This document shows, in pieces, positions 21,789 through 34,177 of a stretch of 64,000 nt of DNA (within the stretch, counting starts at the first letter, position 1; every line of letters starts with the position of its first letter). The notes under the pieces were generated by a model. The model was not told where the DNA came from. It saw only the letters and a list, made by a program, of their open reading frames with translations, and did not search any database. A program made the translations under genes and the position numbers. The stretch is taken from assembly GCF_029873635.1 (NCBI RefSeq), contig NC_080417.1, forward strand, positions 30,058,214 to 30,122,213, given 5' to 3'. This DNA comes from Malania oleifera (lineage: Eukaryota > Streptophyta > Magnoliopsida > Santalales > Ximeniaceae).

Positions 21789-24106
21789 TGTAAAGACCTG
21801 AAGAATTATAGTAATTAAATAATAGAAAAGGGAGAGAAAAGAAATTTTTAAAAGGGATTTCAGCAGGGTCTCATCAACGAGTGTAGAAGTGCTCATCGAC
21901 GAGCATGGCTTTTGGGCTCGTCAACAGGAACACATGTTTTTTCGATGAGAACTTACCAAGAGGCCTGTTCAAGAACCTGAAACTCATCGATGAGGAGAAG
22001 GTGTTCGTTGACGAGCTCCCTTCATTGACTCATTGACGAGGCGATGTGTCTCGTTGATGAGTCCACGTGGACAATCTCTCTATATAAAGCCGAAAATCAT
22101 TTTTTCTGCAAGAATTTAAGGTAGAATTCTCTCTCTCTCTCTAGAATATGATTTCTTTCACTTCTCTCTAGGTTTTCGACTCTGTCTCTCCCCAGTTCAA
22201 TGATCAAAAACTACCACGGTGATCCTGGGGAGATTCTCTACAACATAGCCGAAGCAAAATGTTGATTTGAGAAGTTTGGGAACCATGGGTATTGTTAGTA
22301 TTACCAAGTTCATTTGAGCCTAGATTTTGTATTATATGAGAATATACTAAAGTTTTGTGAAGTAAAATCAGGGTATTATATTTTCAGGAAAAGGGTGTTT
22401 TAAGGACCCCCAATGGGTGATATTTCAGGAGCCTAGGTAAAATGATAAGTGGTTTATAATATATAAATTATGCATATGTGGATCTGGGAAGAATATATAT
22501 GTGATAATTGTCTGAGTGAATTCAGTTGTTTGATTGTGAAATTATACGTGTGTTATCTCGAGAAATTGAAATTATGAACGTCGTGTGCGTGAGAATGTAA
22601 ATAGCATTTAGTGTTTAGATAGTCAGGTAAGGGAAATATGTTGTGTTAGGAAATTTTAGTATGGTTATTAGTATAAATTATATGTTTTAGCAGATTATTA
22701 TTCAGATTATAAAAGTATAACAAAAGATTCATATTTCAAAGCATTTGAATCTAATTATTTAATTGTGTGGCATGAGCTCGTAATAGATCAGTACAGTATT
22801 TATACAATTTACAAATACCATGTTTTACAGTATATTAGCAAAAAATATCATGGAATATACATGTTCTATAAAATGATGAATTTTCAGTATATATACAGAT
22901 AGAAATTTTACAGAATATTTAGAAACATAATTTATAGTATTTCCAAGATACCAAAATTTGCAGTATACATACATAAACATATGTTTTCAGCATTTCCAGA
23001 ATATCATGATTTCAAAACTATAATACCCAGATACTTACATATTCTAACAAATATTCAGATATACAAATATTAAATATTCAGTCAGTTATTCATATTTTCA
23101 AATTATTCAGATCAGTGTTACAGTGTTATGATTATTTTAAAATCATGGTAAAATAGTAATATAGAAATATCAGTTATATATATATATAGTATCAGACCCT
23201 GATGGACTAGATTCAGTCAGCAAAGCACAGTACCGTAGTTATTTTCAGTTCAAAGTACAACCACATAACTCAGATAGTAAGTGGATTTTCAGCAATCGTT
23301 CGTGCCTATGTTGTGGACAGGCTCCCCGCCAGTTAGGGTTGAGCTTTCGGAGTTCAATTGACTTATCCTGGTCGGCCAGCTAGTGATAGGTTCCGCCTGC
23401 GGGCCGTACAACTCTATCATGAAGGGTCAAATCATAACTTTCAATTATCCATCCATGGAAATTTTCTCAGTTATTATATATATAAATCCAGATTTACAGA
23501 AACCGTAGACATACCTATGAATATTAGAAGTATTATGAATAGAATATTCAGAAAAACAATTTATGTTAAGCAACATAGGTATGAGCTACACTGTGTATTA
23601 TCTATATGTGTTTTCTCAGACTCAATTATTTACAGTGCTTTTGAATCAAATTTTATAATTACGTAAACTCATTTGTCACACACTAGCAATAACATATTTT
23701 ATCTTACTAAGCGTTGTCTCATCCCAATGATTTAACATTTTTTAGGTGATCCAGTTAGACGAGTAGATCAGACTCGCAGATAGAGGGGGACAACAGTACT
23801 GCCTTGTCTATAAGGTGAGTGTTTTTGAGAAGCCATTTTTGAGTAGCCCTAGGTCCAGGTCAGGGCATTTTGGGAATGGTTATATATGTATATTCTGGAA
23901 AATTCTGACACTCTGGTATTGTATATATTGACGTGGTTATATGTATTCTACTATCCGCTGCATAGGTAGTTTATTGAGTTCCAAATTCCACGATCCTTAT
24001 CTGGTCCGTGATGATGGTTTGATTTATATTAGAAGGTATTAGAATAGTAAAATTTTATAGTTTATATATGTGGAAAAAAAAATGGCACGAAAATCAGGTC
24101 ATTACA
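21789..24106 (+). mobile_element. 3' LTR of element B, complete (2318 bp)
   Basis: Starts TGTAAAGACCTG and ends GGTCATTACA at 24106 (TG...CA). It contains the palindromic cluster (about 21875-22065), TATA box (22081-22089), CT-rich leader, leader motif (22211-22243) and the 3' phrase TTACTAAGCGTTGTCTCATCCC. No matching 5' LTR is in the window, so the target-site duplication cannot be tested. Confidence 0.82.
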
Positions 24107-25686
24107 CTAGTCTTGTCTCCTTTGTTTGTTAATCTTATAATCTTAGTCCATTTGTGTTATGTCTTAATATTCTTAAAGTTTCATAAGATTAAACAAAATT
24201 ATAATTGAGAGAACAAAAGTAAAAATAAATAGAATTTTAGCTAATTCAAAACTTCTCTCAATTCTTCAACTTCAATGACTTAATCCTACTAAAAATAACT
24301 TAAGCACAAAGTCATTAGTATACAATATTTAAAGTCATTAGTATACAATATTTTGTTATTATCAAAACTCTGTCAATGAAATCTTGGAGCTAATAATATT
24401 CTACTTTTTTATGATGACAAACTATTTATAAAAAATAGGAACTAATATAAATCATTTTGAATCATTTATAAATTTCTATTTTTTTCATATCTCTTCCCCT
24501 ATGACATCATCAAAACCAAAAGATAAGGGGTGTGACGAAAGATTATATATATTTAAACACAAAATTTGAATTTTATCCAACACATGTTCATCATAAAAAA
24601 TATACTAATATGCTCTAATAAAAAATTTTGTTTGGTCAAAATTATGATAATTGATGATACCAAAGTAATGTACGGTCGATCATGTCGACCGTTGCCAATC
24701 ATATAAGTGAATTAATATATATATATATGCCAATTAACTTAATTAAATAACTTTAAATACTTGAAAAGTTCCCCACTTTTCTAGTCCTTCCAAAATTTAA
24801 ACCTGATACTTCTACAACGAAGATTATAAATTTGAACTATTAAAATGTTTCTCGAGAAATGACAAATTAAGATAAATCCATAAAGATGAGCAATCAATTA
24901 AAAAATTGAAACTCCTCCAACAAAAAAAATGGGGAAATGGCATTTACTAATTGAGCAAGTTGAGGTTTTGGGCAAATCTAAGGAGTTTGACCGTCTTTTC
25001 TAATGAACTTTTGAAAAATAAATACACTAAAATTTATGAAGAGTTCTTTTTAATCTTCTTTTATCAAATTTTTTAAAATTACATATTTCAAGCTTCAAAT
25101 AGATAAAGGCCAAATTTTTAACAGATTATTTACTTTATGGGCATTTTAATTTTTAAAATATAACTTAATTATTTGCATTGTATTTGTATCATTTCAAATG
25201 ACATATCTGTATTATTAATTTTGAAAGCTTTAATTGGCTTACAACTCTTTTCCAAACACTTAAGATTTATATTTCTTTTTATAGTGATAGCAAACGTCCC
25301 TAAATTTTCCCTATATTTTAATTTTTAACATTGAATTGGATACCTTTGTTGTATTTCGAAATTAAAAATTTAAATGTCTAAAATAATGTGCACAATTAAA
25401 TTCCTAAGGTCAAACTACTGGGTTCTCCCAAGGGTATTATTTACCCTAATCATTGTGCAATTAAGACATTATACTCTGTTGTATATCAACCTGGAATGGA
25501 CAAAACTAATTGAACAATTAAGATATTAATGGCTATAAGATATGGGCCTTAAAGGGGTGAACTCGGCATTTCACAAAGAATAAGCAAATATTTCCAGTTG
25601 TATTTGTATTTTTTTTTATTTAGTTATTATTTATATTTATTATTATTTTTTTCTTTTTTTTTTCTTTTTTGCAATAGGGGTCAAAG
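24107..25686. other. AT-rich stretch without recognisable gene
   Basis: No convincing reading frame or RNA gene on either strand. One inverted repeat, CGGTCGA-5-TCGACCG, is at 24673-24691. Poly-T tracts lie near 25607-25670. Confidence 0.6.
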
Positions 25687-26436
25687 TGTTAGAATTTGTG
25701 TATTCCCAAGAGGGGGGGGGGTGAATTGGAATTTTAAACTTTTCTCCTAGGTTAAGTCAGAAGTCAATATAATTTGGTAACCTAGGGTCTTTCTATACAA
25801 ATCCAAATGTGATGATAATATAATATGCAAAAATTTAAACCAAGCACATCATTCACACCATAACATACATGTGTAGTAAGTATAAAGTGCAGAAATATAA
25901 ACAAGGCACACAAAATGTTATCGGGGTTCGGCCAACTGTGCTTACGTCCCCGCCTCTAGCTCGCAAGCCCGAAGATTCCACTAATAGCTCACTTAACAGG
26001 TGGAGTGGCACTGACTACAACCAGGTCAATTACCACAGGACTGACCTAAACCTTAATCACGTTAATTAAGGGACTAATCTCAACCAACACGCCTTAACAG
26101 GATGGCGCACCTAACTTTCCTAACCGGGTCTAAGCCAATCTAGGACTATTTCAAAGGGCTAGTCTCCCTCTTCAGGCCCATGCCTGGAAATACAACAGTA
26201 TGTTCACAAAGTGACCAGTACAGTGATTATGCTTTCACATAAAGCAAATATGTACCCAAATACGTTCAGTCACATACACCACAATATGATTTAATATGTA
26301 AGTTCAGTGTGGTCTAATATTTCAACTCTCAAATATATTTGCTATCAATGTAATTAGTGTGTGAGAGTGCAAATCAGTATGATCTTTATATCACAATATG
26401 TGTTCAATTTAACAGCTCACACAAAGATACTAGCCA

Positions 26437-26439
<3 letters not shown>

Positions 26440-26478
<39 letters not shown>
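26440..26478. repeat. (AT)n microsatellite
   Basis: About 19 uninterrupted AT dinucleotides inside the minus-strand LTR-like element. Similar tracts occur at about 30835-30865 and 33248-33276. Confidence 0.9.
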
Positions 26479-26484
<6 letters not shown>

Positions 26485-27159
26485 TTCAATCAGTAGATTT
26501 TCTCAATCGTATGATGCTCTAATAATGTATATGTTTGTTTTGCAAAAAGATATATAATCTTTGTATTCAGCAAATGATATGTACGTGAATAAATATTGCA
26601 ACAAAGATCAATATCACAAACACAAATATCTTTTCAAAAGTATGTCAATATAAATCACACAAGATATTTGAGAATGTTTTTGAAAATGTTTTTGTAACCC
26701 AAAAACAAATACAAGCTTTTTAAGATATTGCAACACAAATGCAATACTCAAAAGCTTAAAGCAAGTCTTCTTAGAATAGGTTTATTAGCAAAGCCCCCTA
26801 AGAACACTTAGGTTTAGCTCTCATTAAAATCGAATCAATCAAACACACAAGAAGAGCAAACCTTTAAGAATAATCATTCAATCAACTTACAGAGAGTATA
26901 AGCAATGAGAGAAGGTAAGTATGAGTGTTTGGAGCTTAGAACTGAGCATTATGGGCTTTGGGAATTTTGGAGAATCTCTCATAATCAAGATAGCTAATCC
27001 TATACTAATTATCCCAAATGAGGAGGTATTTATAGACAACCCTACAAATATAACCGTTAAGGACATGGTTGAAATAATTAGAAAAGTTTTAATAATTTTT
27101 TATTATTTTAACCCTGTTTAGAAATATTTAACCACAGTAAAAATTCAGGGCAACCCTAG

Positions 27160-27640
27160 AGCATCGTTCGACCAGAATACTTTCGGTCGACCCAAACTCA
27201 TATGGTTCAGTCGACCAGGCCAAAAATGAACTACCTAGCTAGGTCAACCGAACGAGTATATCTAAGGCGATTTTTTTTTTCAAATCAACGAGATTCGGTC
27301 GACCGGGGTGAAAATGAACTATTTGGTCGGTCAACCAAGAGAGGCGATTTTCCCAACTAGCGCGGTTTGATTGACTAGGATATTTTGAACAGGATAGTTC
27401 GGTCGACCATACCGTTAGAACATCTCTCGAGGACCCTTGGTTGACCAGAGCGTTGGAGTACATTTTTCTCTCAGTTGACTAGGAAGTCAAAATGTTGACT
27501 TTAGGAGGTTTCAGTGGACCGGGGCCACTTGAACTATAATAATTCGATCGACTGGGACATGGTCAACTATTGACCTAGACCTAGGTTCAATCGATTGGGA
27601 TACAAATAAACTATAAGGTTCGGTCGACTGAACATGCACA
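27160..27640 (-). promoter_or_regulatory. Cluster of GGTCGACC-type palindromic repeats
   Basis: At least ten degenerate copies of CGGTCGACC/GGTCGACTGAA lie about 125 bases upstream (minus strand) of TATAAATA at 27034-27027. The core GGTCGACC is self-complementary. The arrangement parallels the clusters in LTRs B and C. Confidence 0.55.
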
Positions 27641-27837
27641 TTTTGTGCATTTCAGTCCTAATTCATTTCACATTCACCCTATTCAAGTGCCTAACACATG
27701 CAAGTGCAATGGTGAGTGTCTTAGGTTCATTTATGGGCCCTTTTGAAGACACTGAAAAAATCTGGTGTCGGTTGATCGAAGGGTATTCCCTAAGTTAAAA
27801 GTTAAAAAAAAAGGTTTGGGATTACTTACCAAGATGT

Positions 27838-27938
27838 GCATGTAAAGAAGGCGGCCACGTCGACCTCCTGGTGCCATGTCTGCGATGTAGTCGAGTGCCT
27901 AGAAGGAAGTCGGCCACGTCGACCTCCTGGTGCCATGT
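27838..27938 (-). pseudogene. Possible N-terminal exon of a second CACTA gene
   Basis: The minus strand gives an ATG (27938-27936) and an open stretch beginning MAPGGRRGRLPSRHSTTSQ, ending at a GTAAGT-like donor near 27830. An Arg/Gly-rich start of this sort is common in plant CACTA accessory proteins. A 31-bp phrase inside it, GGCCACGTCGACCTCC onward, is present twice (about 27851-27881 and 27912-27942). No further exon is seen because the element breaks off to the left. Confidence 0.3.
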
Positions 27939-28054
27939 CTGCAAAATATTAGACAAGTAAATATAAGAAGTATGAATATTAGATGGATGCATAATAAATA
28001 TATTTTTAGTTATTTACACGTCAGATACATAGTGACAAACATAACATGGTTACC

Positions 28055-29330
28055 CCCCTATACGTCCTCAATATCGGTGTCATCCTCACTTTCTAAAGTG
28101 TCTTCCTCTTCACTACAGTTCTCGACCCCTGTTTCATCTTCCCCATCAATTTCCTCATCGCTGATGAAGTGAACGTCTACAGAAGGTTCAATTGTACTAT
28201 CAGTAGTCCTTACGTGTTTTGCTGGGGCACCAACCCTATTTAATGGAATAGGATTGACTCCTTCTTCAACAACATTGAAAGCAGATTGCACTGCTGCACT
28301 AACATATGACTCATCTTCTTGGAATGTAGCCTCACTGGCACTATTCTCCCCATCTGGAACTTCTGTAATAGCATATAAACTTTGGGGAGGAATCTTTTGG
28401 GTCTATGCCATTCACCTTTTAATTTGGTGTCTTTAAGGTAAAACACTTGTTCTTCCTGCGTCGCTAGCACAAAAGGGTCATTTTGATACTAGGTCTTGCT
28501 AAAATTGACACTGGTAAAGTAAGCATCCATGTTTATCCCAGTCTTTTTATTGCCAATGTCCCACCAGGTACACTTGAACAGGTGGACGAGTTTGTTAGCT
28601 CCATAGTTAAGCTCTATAATGTCATCCAAGACACCAAAGTAGTCAATTTCTTCATCTCTTTCTGTGCCTAATATCATAACCTCAGAATTTTGGGTTCTTC
28701 TATTCAGTTTGAGGGACATTGTATGAAATCATAACCCGTTGACAATGTAACCGCTATAGTGGTTAACTCATTAATCGGGGTCACATGCCAATGCGTATAA
28801 ATCGTTACTTGTTGTTGGTTCTTTAATGTAATACATGACTTTCATCTATTAAATAAATATGAGTTTAGATGAGTAAACCGTCAACATTAACAATGTACAT
28901 TGCTTCATACTCAGGCAATATTTGTTACTTACATGGCTCTCAAACCAATTTACAAATTCCTTCTTATGTCTGTCGTTGACATTCCGTTCATTTTGGGTCA
29001 AAAGTTCAGTTTTATGTTTGCTATATGCAACAATAGTACATGTTAATGAAAAGTAAGTATATAAATATGTATATGTAAGTACATTGCAATGTAAGGAGTT
29101 TCAAATCACGTACTCGATATATGGAATAGTTTCATCACAATTATTGAGGACGTAAAAATGAGCCTTTTTTAGGTTGGGCATATCCATGAAATCGTAAACC
29201 TATGCACCGAACAGCCAAATATTTTCCCAAAATATAGAGCTCATTGGCCGAACATTTACGTGGCGATCAATCACTCAAATTCCTTCATTGTAGTCGTTAT
29301 AAATTTCGACAGCATCTACCCATGGTTTTC
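28055..29330 (-). pseudogene. CACTA transposase C-terminal part (TNP2-associated DUF4218/DUF4216 regions)
   Basis: Read right to left: LKKAHFYVLNNCDETIPYIEY (about 29170-29110) fits the DUF4218 end. TELLTQNERNVNDRHKKEF, then VNWFESHV, ends at a clean GTAAGT donor (29020 to 28930). The exon 28719-28055 starts IDYFGVLDDIIELNYG and WWDIGN, then VNFSKT-stop-YQNDPFVLATQ, QVFYLKDT, as in DUF4216. One TAG replaces a likely Trp codon at about 28490, and a frameshift lies near 28400. The tail is acidic (Asp/Glu-rich) to the stop at about 28055. The N-terminal catalytic part was not recognised. The transposase would cut and move the element, but this copy is inactive. Confidence 0.75.
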
Positions 29331-29578
29331 CAAGTACACAAGATGGGGGAAGTGAACAAGTTGTTAGTTTTCCATCACTAACAAATTGTCACACCACCCC
29401 ACTATGCACCTAGAGAACACAAGTAGAGATGCACTCGAAATATATAATGACAATTGACAAGGCTTGAACGATGACTGCAATGTAAATACAACTTCTTGAA
29501 CTGTCCACGATGGACAATCCAAGAATGGTTGAAATACAAACATTACTATTCGTAAGTGAAACAAATAATTAACATGTT

Positions 29579-29620
29579 CAATTGATTATTAGTCAATATA
29601 GTATGATTAATAATCAATTG
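29579..29620. repeat. Inverted repeat, 13-bp arms
   Basis: CAATTGATTATTA and its exact reverse complement are separated by 16 bases. It lies inside the CACTA element in non-coding AT-rich sequence. Possible hairpin or small insertion remnant. Confidence 0.7.
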
Positions 29621-30147
29621 AATTTCAATAATTGTTTTGTATCACATCTACGATGAGGCATGAATATATAGTAACCATTCTTGAACGGGTCTAAGCTTCA
29701 ATGAATACAAGAAATGACAGTAATTAATTTGGCAGTTTATTTCATATGGCATTTAGTTCTTGGCCTTTCACTGTATTTTATACATTGTTGTTCCAAAGAT
29801 TTTCTAACCGTGCACAATCTCAAATGAATGCATAAGAAGGATAAAAAAAATGAACACTTATTTGCCTACCTTATCTGTGTAAGTAACATCCACATAAATT
29901 CCAAAAATAGCTAGAAAAACATAATGATATTGTGAAACACAAAATAGAGGTAGAAACCAAAAGCTCCATATATTTTCATTAATTTTAGAGGCAATACAAT
30001 GTAGATAGACACATCGAAGCACGCATACAGCCATTTAAAAGCATGGTAAAAGAAAAAGAAATAAAATAAAAGTAAAGGATGCATGAGCACAGTGCATAAG
30101 AAAAAGAGAAAGCGCATAAAAAGATCTCAAGCATCTAGTCTATCCTA

Positions 30148-30639
30148 ATAAGAGTCAGAATCAGAATCGGAACTGCACGAGTAACAAGATGAGGCTACTG
30201 CTCTAGCGGCGTCTCGATCCCGTGCCATTTCCTCCAGAAGATTATGCAATTTAGGGGTAAGAGAGGAGGGTGGTGGTTCCCTATATGGGCGTGGCCTGAG
30301 GGCCCAAGGCAAAAAATGGTAAGGAATGTCCGCCGAAGGTGGATTATCGTAATCATACGGCATGGTCGGCCTAATCGTACGAAACAACACTGGATGAGTG
30401 GGCATGCCCTCTGTAAGCCCTGGGGTAACATTCGAGGACTGCTCTCTGATGGGTGGTGCATCAGAACGTGTCGGGGGCAACTGCACATCCTCAAGAGTCA
30501 CCCTTGGTGCTCTTGTCTGATCTAAAATCCTTTCGTGCTCACTCAATACAGCTCGACCCCTAGAAGAAGAGTCTCCCCTTGGCGGGTCTTGAACCTTCTG
30601 CCACTTTGAGGCTACTCAAGGATTCCTTCGCGGTGGCAT
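30148..30639 (-). pseudogene. Proline/arginine-rich reading frame in the CACTA element
   Basis: From an ATG at 30639 the minus strand reads MPPRRNP, a TGA stop, then continues in frame for about 155 residues to a stop at 30148. It is rich in Pro and Arg, with PYHFLPWALRPRPYREPPP in the middle and a Ser/Asp run (SSDSDSDS) at the end. The MPPRR start resembles plant CACTA accessory proteins, but I do not recognise a domain. It lies upstream of the transposase remnant in the same orientation. The composition is more GC-rich than its surroundings. It could be an accessory protein or a captured fragment. Confidence 0.4.
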
Positions 30640-30828
30640 TAACTAGTAAAGAGGAAACCTTACGATTTAAGTTCAAAACAAAATTTTTTTCAGAGGGGCA
30701 TACTTAACAATAACATTGTGAGAAAATATTCACACCTACTTATTAAAAAAGTTCAACATAAATTTAATTTCAAAACTCATTTACTAAACCAAATAAAATC
30801 ATTAGGAATGGCTCAGGTGAGGGCTTCA

Positions 30829-30868
<40 letters not shown>

Positions 30869-33244
30869 TATAATATATTAATTAATAAATAATAAGGTAA
30901 ACATTTAAGTTGTTTAGGGCGAGTTTGATGCCCCCACTTTTGTCTTGTCCTTTTTAAAAGATAATGGTAGGTATAACTTTTGGTATAGTTTTTTTAGTCT
31001 CTAAAAATCAACTTTTAGCTTTTTAGAAGTTTCAAAATTAAAATTTGAAAAGCTAAAAGCTATTTTTTTTCACAAACAAATTATTTTTTCTATTTTTGTC
31101 CTTTATTTGCTTCTAATGAACCAAATTTGTAGGACTTTGAATTTTTAAACTTATATAGAGCCAAAACTTTGATAAGTTGGTACCTAAAAATTGATCATGA
31201 GATTTAAGACAACATAGTTAATATTTTAAAAAGAAATAATCCCGTATTAATTAACACAGGAACTTAATAATAGTAGCTGCACTTAAATTTTTGTAAGTTT
31301 GAATCATATATGAAAAGTCTAAAAAGAAGAGAATAATGCCAAAATTTTGAAAATGCATAATTGATCATGTGATTTAAGAGGCATAGTTACTATTTTTTTT
31401 TTAAAAGAAATGATCCTCTAATAATTGCTTAGACTTAATAGAAGAACTGTAGACAATGCATTGCTAGTGAAATTATTGGAGGACTACAATTAGCACTCAT
31501 GGATGCTCATAGCTCAATTTTCCTACAGTTTTCTATCCCACGCACACTGACAACTTCTCAAGTTGGAGGCTACAATGTCTTTAATTGGGTCATTTTAATT
31601 TTACAACTATTTGACAACTTTTTTAAGATTGTGTTTCAAAGTACAAATTTTGAACTTTCATTTTGTATTTGTATCTAGTTGGACAAAATTAGTTTGTCCA
31701 AATCCACAAATGCAAATTGATTGAAATAAAAGCTCCCAAACGCAGGGTAAATGTGTATTATAATTTGTGAAGACTTTAGTGAAATGACCTCACCTCTCCA
31801 GCTACTCCTATGCAGCATTGCAGTCACATCAAACTCTCTTGCAGATAGGATTTGATTCATACTCTAAAACAAGACATGGTAGGCGCATGACCTAGTAATT
31901 TCTCTTCCCCATGTTATTTTTACCTCATTCTTTAAAAATTGTAGCAGCATTCTTAATTTGACAACATGCAGCAGGTAAAAATATGCTTCTTTTTTTTTTA
32001 CACTAGAGACAGGTGACATTCAATTTCTGTTCTGCATCCTCTGACAGGAAACTAAAAACATGCGATCTCTATGTTTTATGCAGCAAGTTTAATCATAACA
32101 ATTCATCCCTAAAGTAGCCTTCAAGAACCTGACTGTCTAGAGACTAACAAGAGTTCAATAACCTGTAATGCGACAGCATGATAAAACGGCTTTTTCCACT
32201 AAGCAAAATACTTCTAGCTGTTTAAATCTTGCTACTCACAAGGGGTTGAAAATATCCGATATTTTTAAAAAAATACAGAAAAGTTCATTATTGACAAAAT
32301 TAGCAAATCAAGTCTCCCTAGGCGACTTCCCCAAACAAACCATAAAGTACCAAGCTTTTGGATCCACTTTACAATCAATAAACATCAAAAACTTAATTTG
32401 TCAAGTGAAGTGTTGATGTTCTACCATATGCTCCTAGTTTCCCTAAGCATAAAACAACAACAATAACAAGAAGTCTAAGAGTGAAATGAAATGAAAACTT
32501 ATTTAGCAAATTTGTAGGACAAGAGGGAAAATATGAAGAAATATTTTCGCTTTTGGTCTTTCAGAAAAGTACAAAATAAAATAAAATATTTAGTAAATTA
32601 ATGGATATAAAAATTTTGTTTTACTCATAATTAAGCTAGATTTTTCTTAAATTTTAAGTTATATTTGAACGATATTTTACAATTTTTAATTATATTTAAA
32701 TAACATTTTGTTCCTAATTATGGTGGGCAAAAACAAATAGAATGTTCATTTGACATAACATTCTTAATTATGGTGAGCAAATACAAGAAAGAAAATAATT
32801 TCCTTCTATTTTTTTCTCTTCCCTTCAATAAAATTCTTGATATACTAACTTCGATTGAAAAGAAAAAAATAGCAAAATCATCCCAGAAGCTCAATAAATA
32901 TATATTTTAAGTTTTAAGTTCTAACCATGGAAATAAACCATATTGAATTCAGGTCATACAACTACATCTCACATCTCTCACGTTTCGAATTTAAGACCAA
33001 TAATATAAAAGTTTCAATATTGATGAAAATTATTTACCATTACTTCTAAACTAAATCATACCTCTATATTAGATATTTCTTTTCTAGCCATTTATTACAT
33101 GTGTTCAGCTTGAAAAGAGAAATTTTTTTTTTTCTTTTTCAAAACAAATACAAAAGCTTTTTATTTCTAGATTAAAATATAAATGGCTAATATATTAGAA
33201 AAATTAAAATTTAAATAAAATTACTGTATCATTAGAAATAAAAG

Positions 33245-33278
<34 letters not shown>

Positions 33279-33499
33279 TTTATTTCTTAAAAAAAAAAAC
33301 AAACGTTCTTACATCTCATTCTGGCAAAATCTTTTAGCCTCTCTGATCTTATATTAAACATATCTTATGGTATGCATGAATGGAATAAAATAAAATAAAA
33401 TTCGTCTTTATAATTGTATATATTTATTATATAATTTTTTTTATTTCATTCCAGTACCAAACATTGGGCTAATATTAATTTAAGCAATGAAATCAATAT
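30640..33499. other. AT-rich interior of the CACTA element, no gene recognised
   Basis: Scattered short frames only, with (AT)n tracts near 30835 and 33248. No family match was recognised on either strand. Confidence 0.5.
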
Positions 33500-34177
33500 A
33501 GTTAATGCAGACACTTAAAAACAGATAAAAAAAAAACACACACACACACACAAAAATAAATTCTGAACAATCCCAGAAACATACCTTGAAAGCTGGATCT
33601 GACGGTTGATCTCCTCGATGAAGGCGACGGACCTAGAGCGTCGGCGGCAATGACGAAGAGATGGAGAGACTGATAGAGAGAGACTAGAGAGATTGAGGGA
33701 TGGAGAGACAAAAAGAGAGACCGGAGAGATGAAGAGAGAGGGGGAGATTGAGAGATGGAGGGAAATGTTCAAGCTTGGAGGGAAAGCAATCAGATTGGGG
33801 AATCTGAGTGCAGTTTTTCGGTGTCAGACTGTTAGTGACGAATCTTAAATTCGTCAGTAATAGTGTTTAATAATTTTTTATTTTTTTAGAGTGAAAATTC
33901 TCAAATCCATCACAAATAAGGGGCCAATAGTGACGAATTTGTATATTCGTCACAAATACTCTAAAACAAAAATTTTTATTTTTTTAAATAAGGGAAGTAT
34001 TAGTGATGGTTCCAAAATCCGTCACTAATAATAGGCCAATAGTGACGAATATACAAATTCGTCACTAAAAGTCTGATATAATTTTATTTTTATTTTTTTT
34101 TAAATAAGGGAAGTATTAGTAACGGTTCTCAAATTTGTCACTAATAAGGGGCCAATAGTGATGAATTTGTATATTCG

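Larger units (their letters stand above)
16403..23451 (+). repeat. 7.1-kb tandem duplication, right copy
   Basis: Repeats 9302-16402 in the same order and orientation, beginning with GTAGGATTTATTG. After TTATCCA at 23451 the sequence continues into the rest of LTR B (TCCATGG...), showing the unrearranged LTR. Substitutions and small indels are scattered over the whole length, so the duplication is not very recent. Confidence 0.93.
25687..27696 (-). mobile_element. LTR-like element with GTCGAC-rich cluster
   Basis: The plus strand starts TGTTAGAATTTG and the suggested other end is CCTAACA at 27696, so the minus strand reads TGTTAGG...TTCTAACA. Near its 3' end (25707-25735) it has the C-tract phrase CAATTCACCCCCCC, shared with 37337-39705. 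A minus-strand TATA box lies at 27027-27034, downstream of a GGTCGACC-type cluster (27160-27640). A GC-richer stretch near 25920-26100 has the phrase GGTTCGGCCAA common to these plant LTRs. No coding domain was seen and no duplication was found, so the ends are provisional. Confidence 0.5.

Noticed and set aside
25682..27701. Target-site duplication around the minus-strand LTR-like element
   Set aside because: CAAAG on the left has no partner next to the proposed right end, so the boundaries remain provisional.
33502..33772. Ser-rich protein frames on the minus strand
   Set aside because: Produced by GAGAGA/CTCTCT runs; likely the untranslated 5' region of a CACTA gene.
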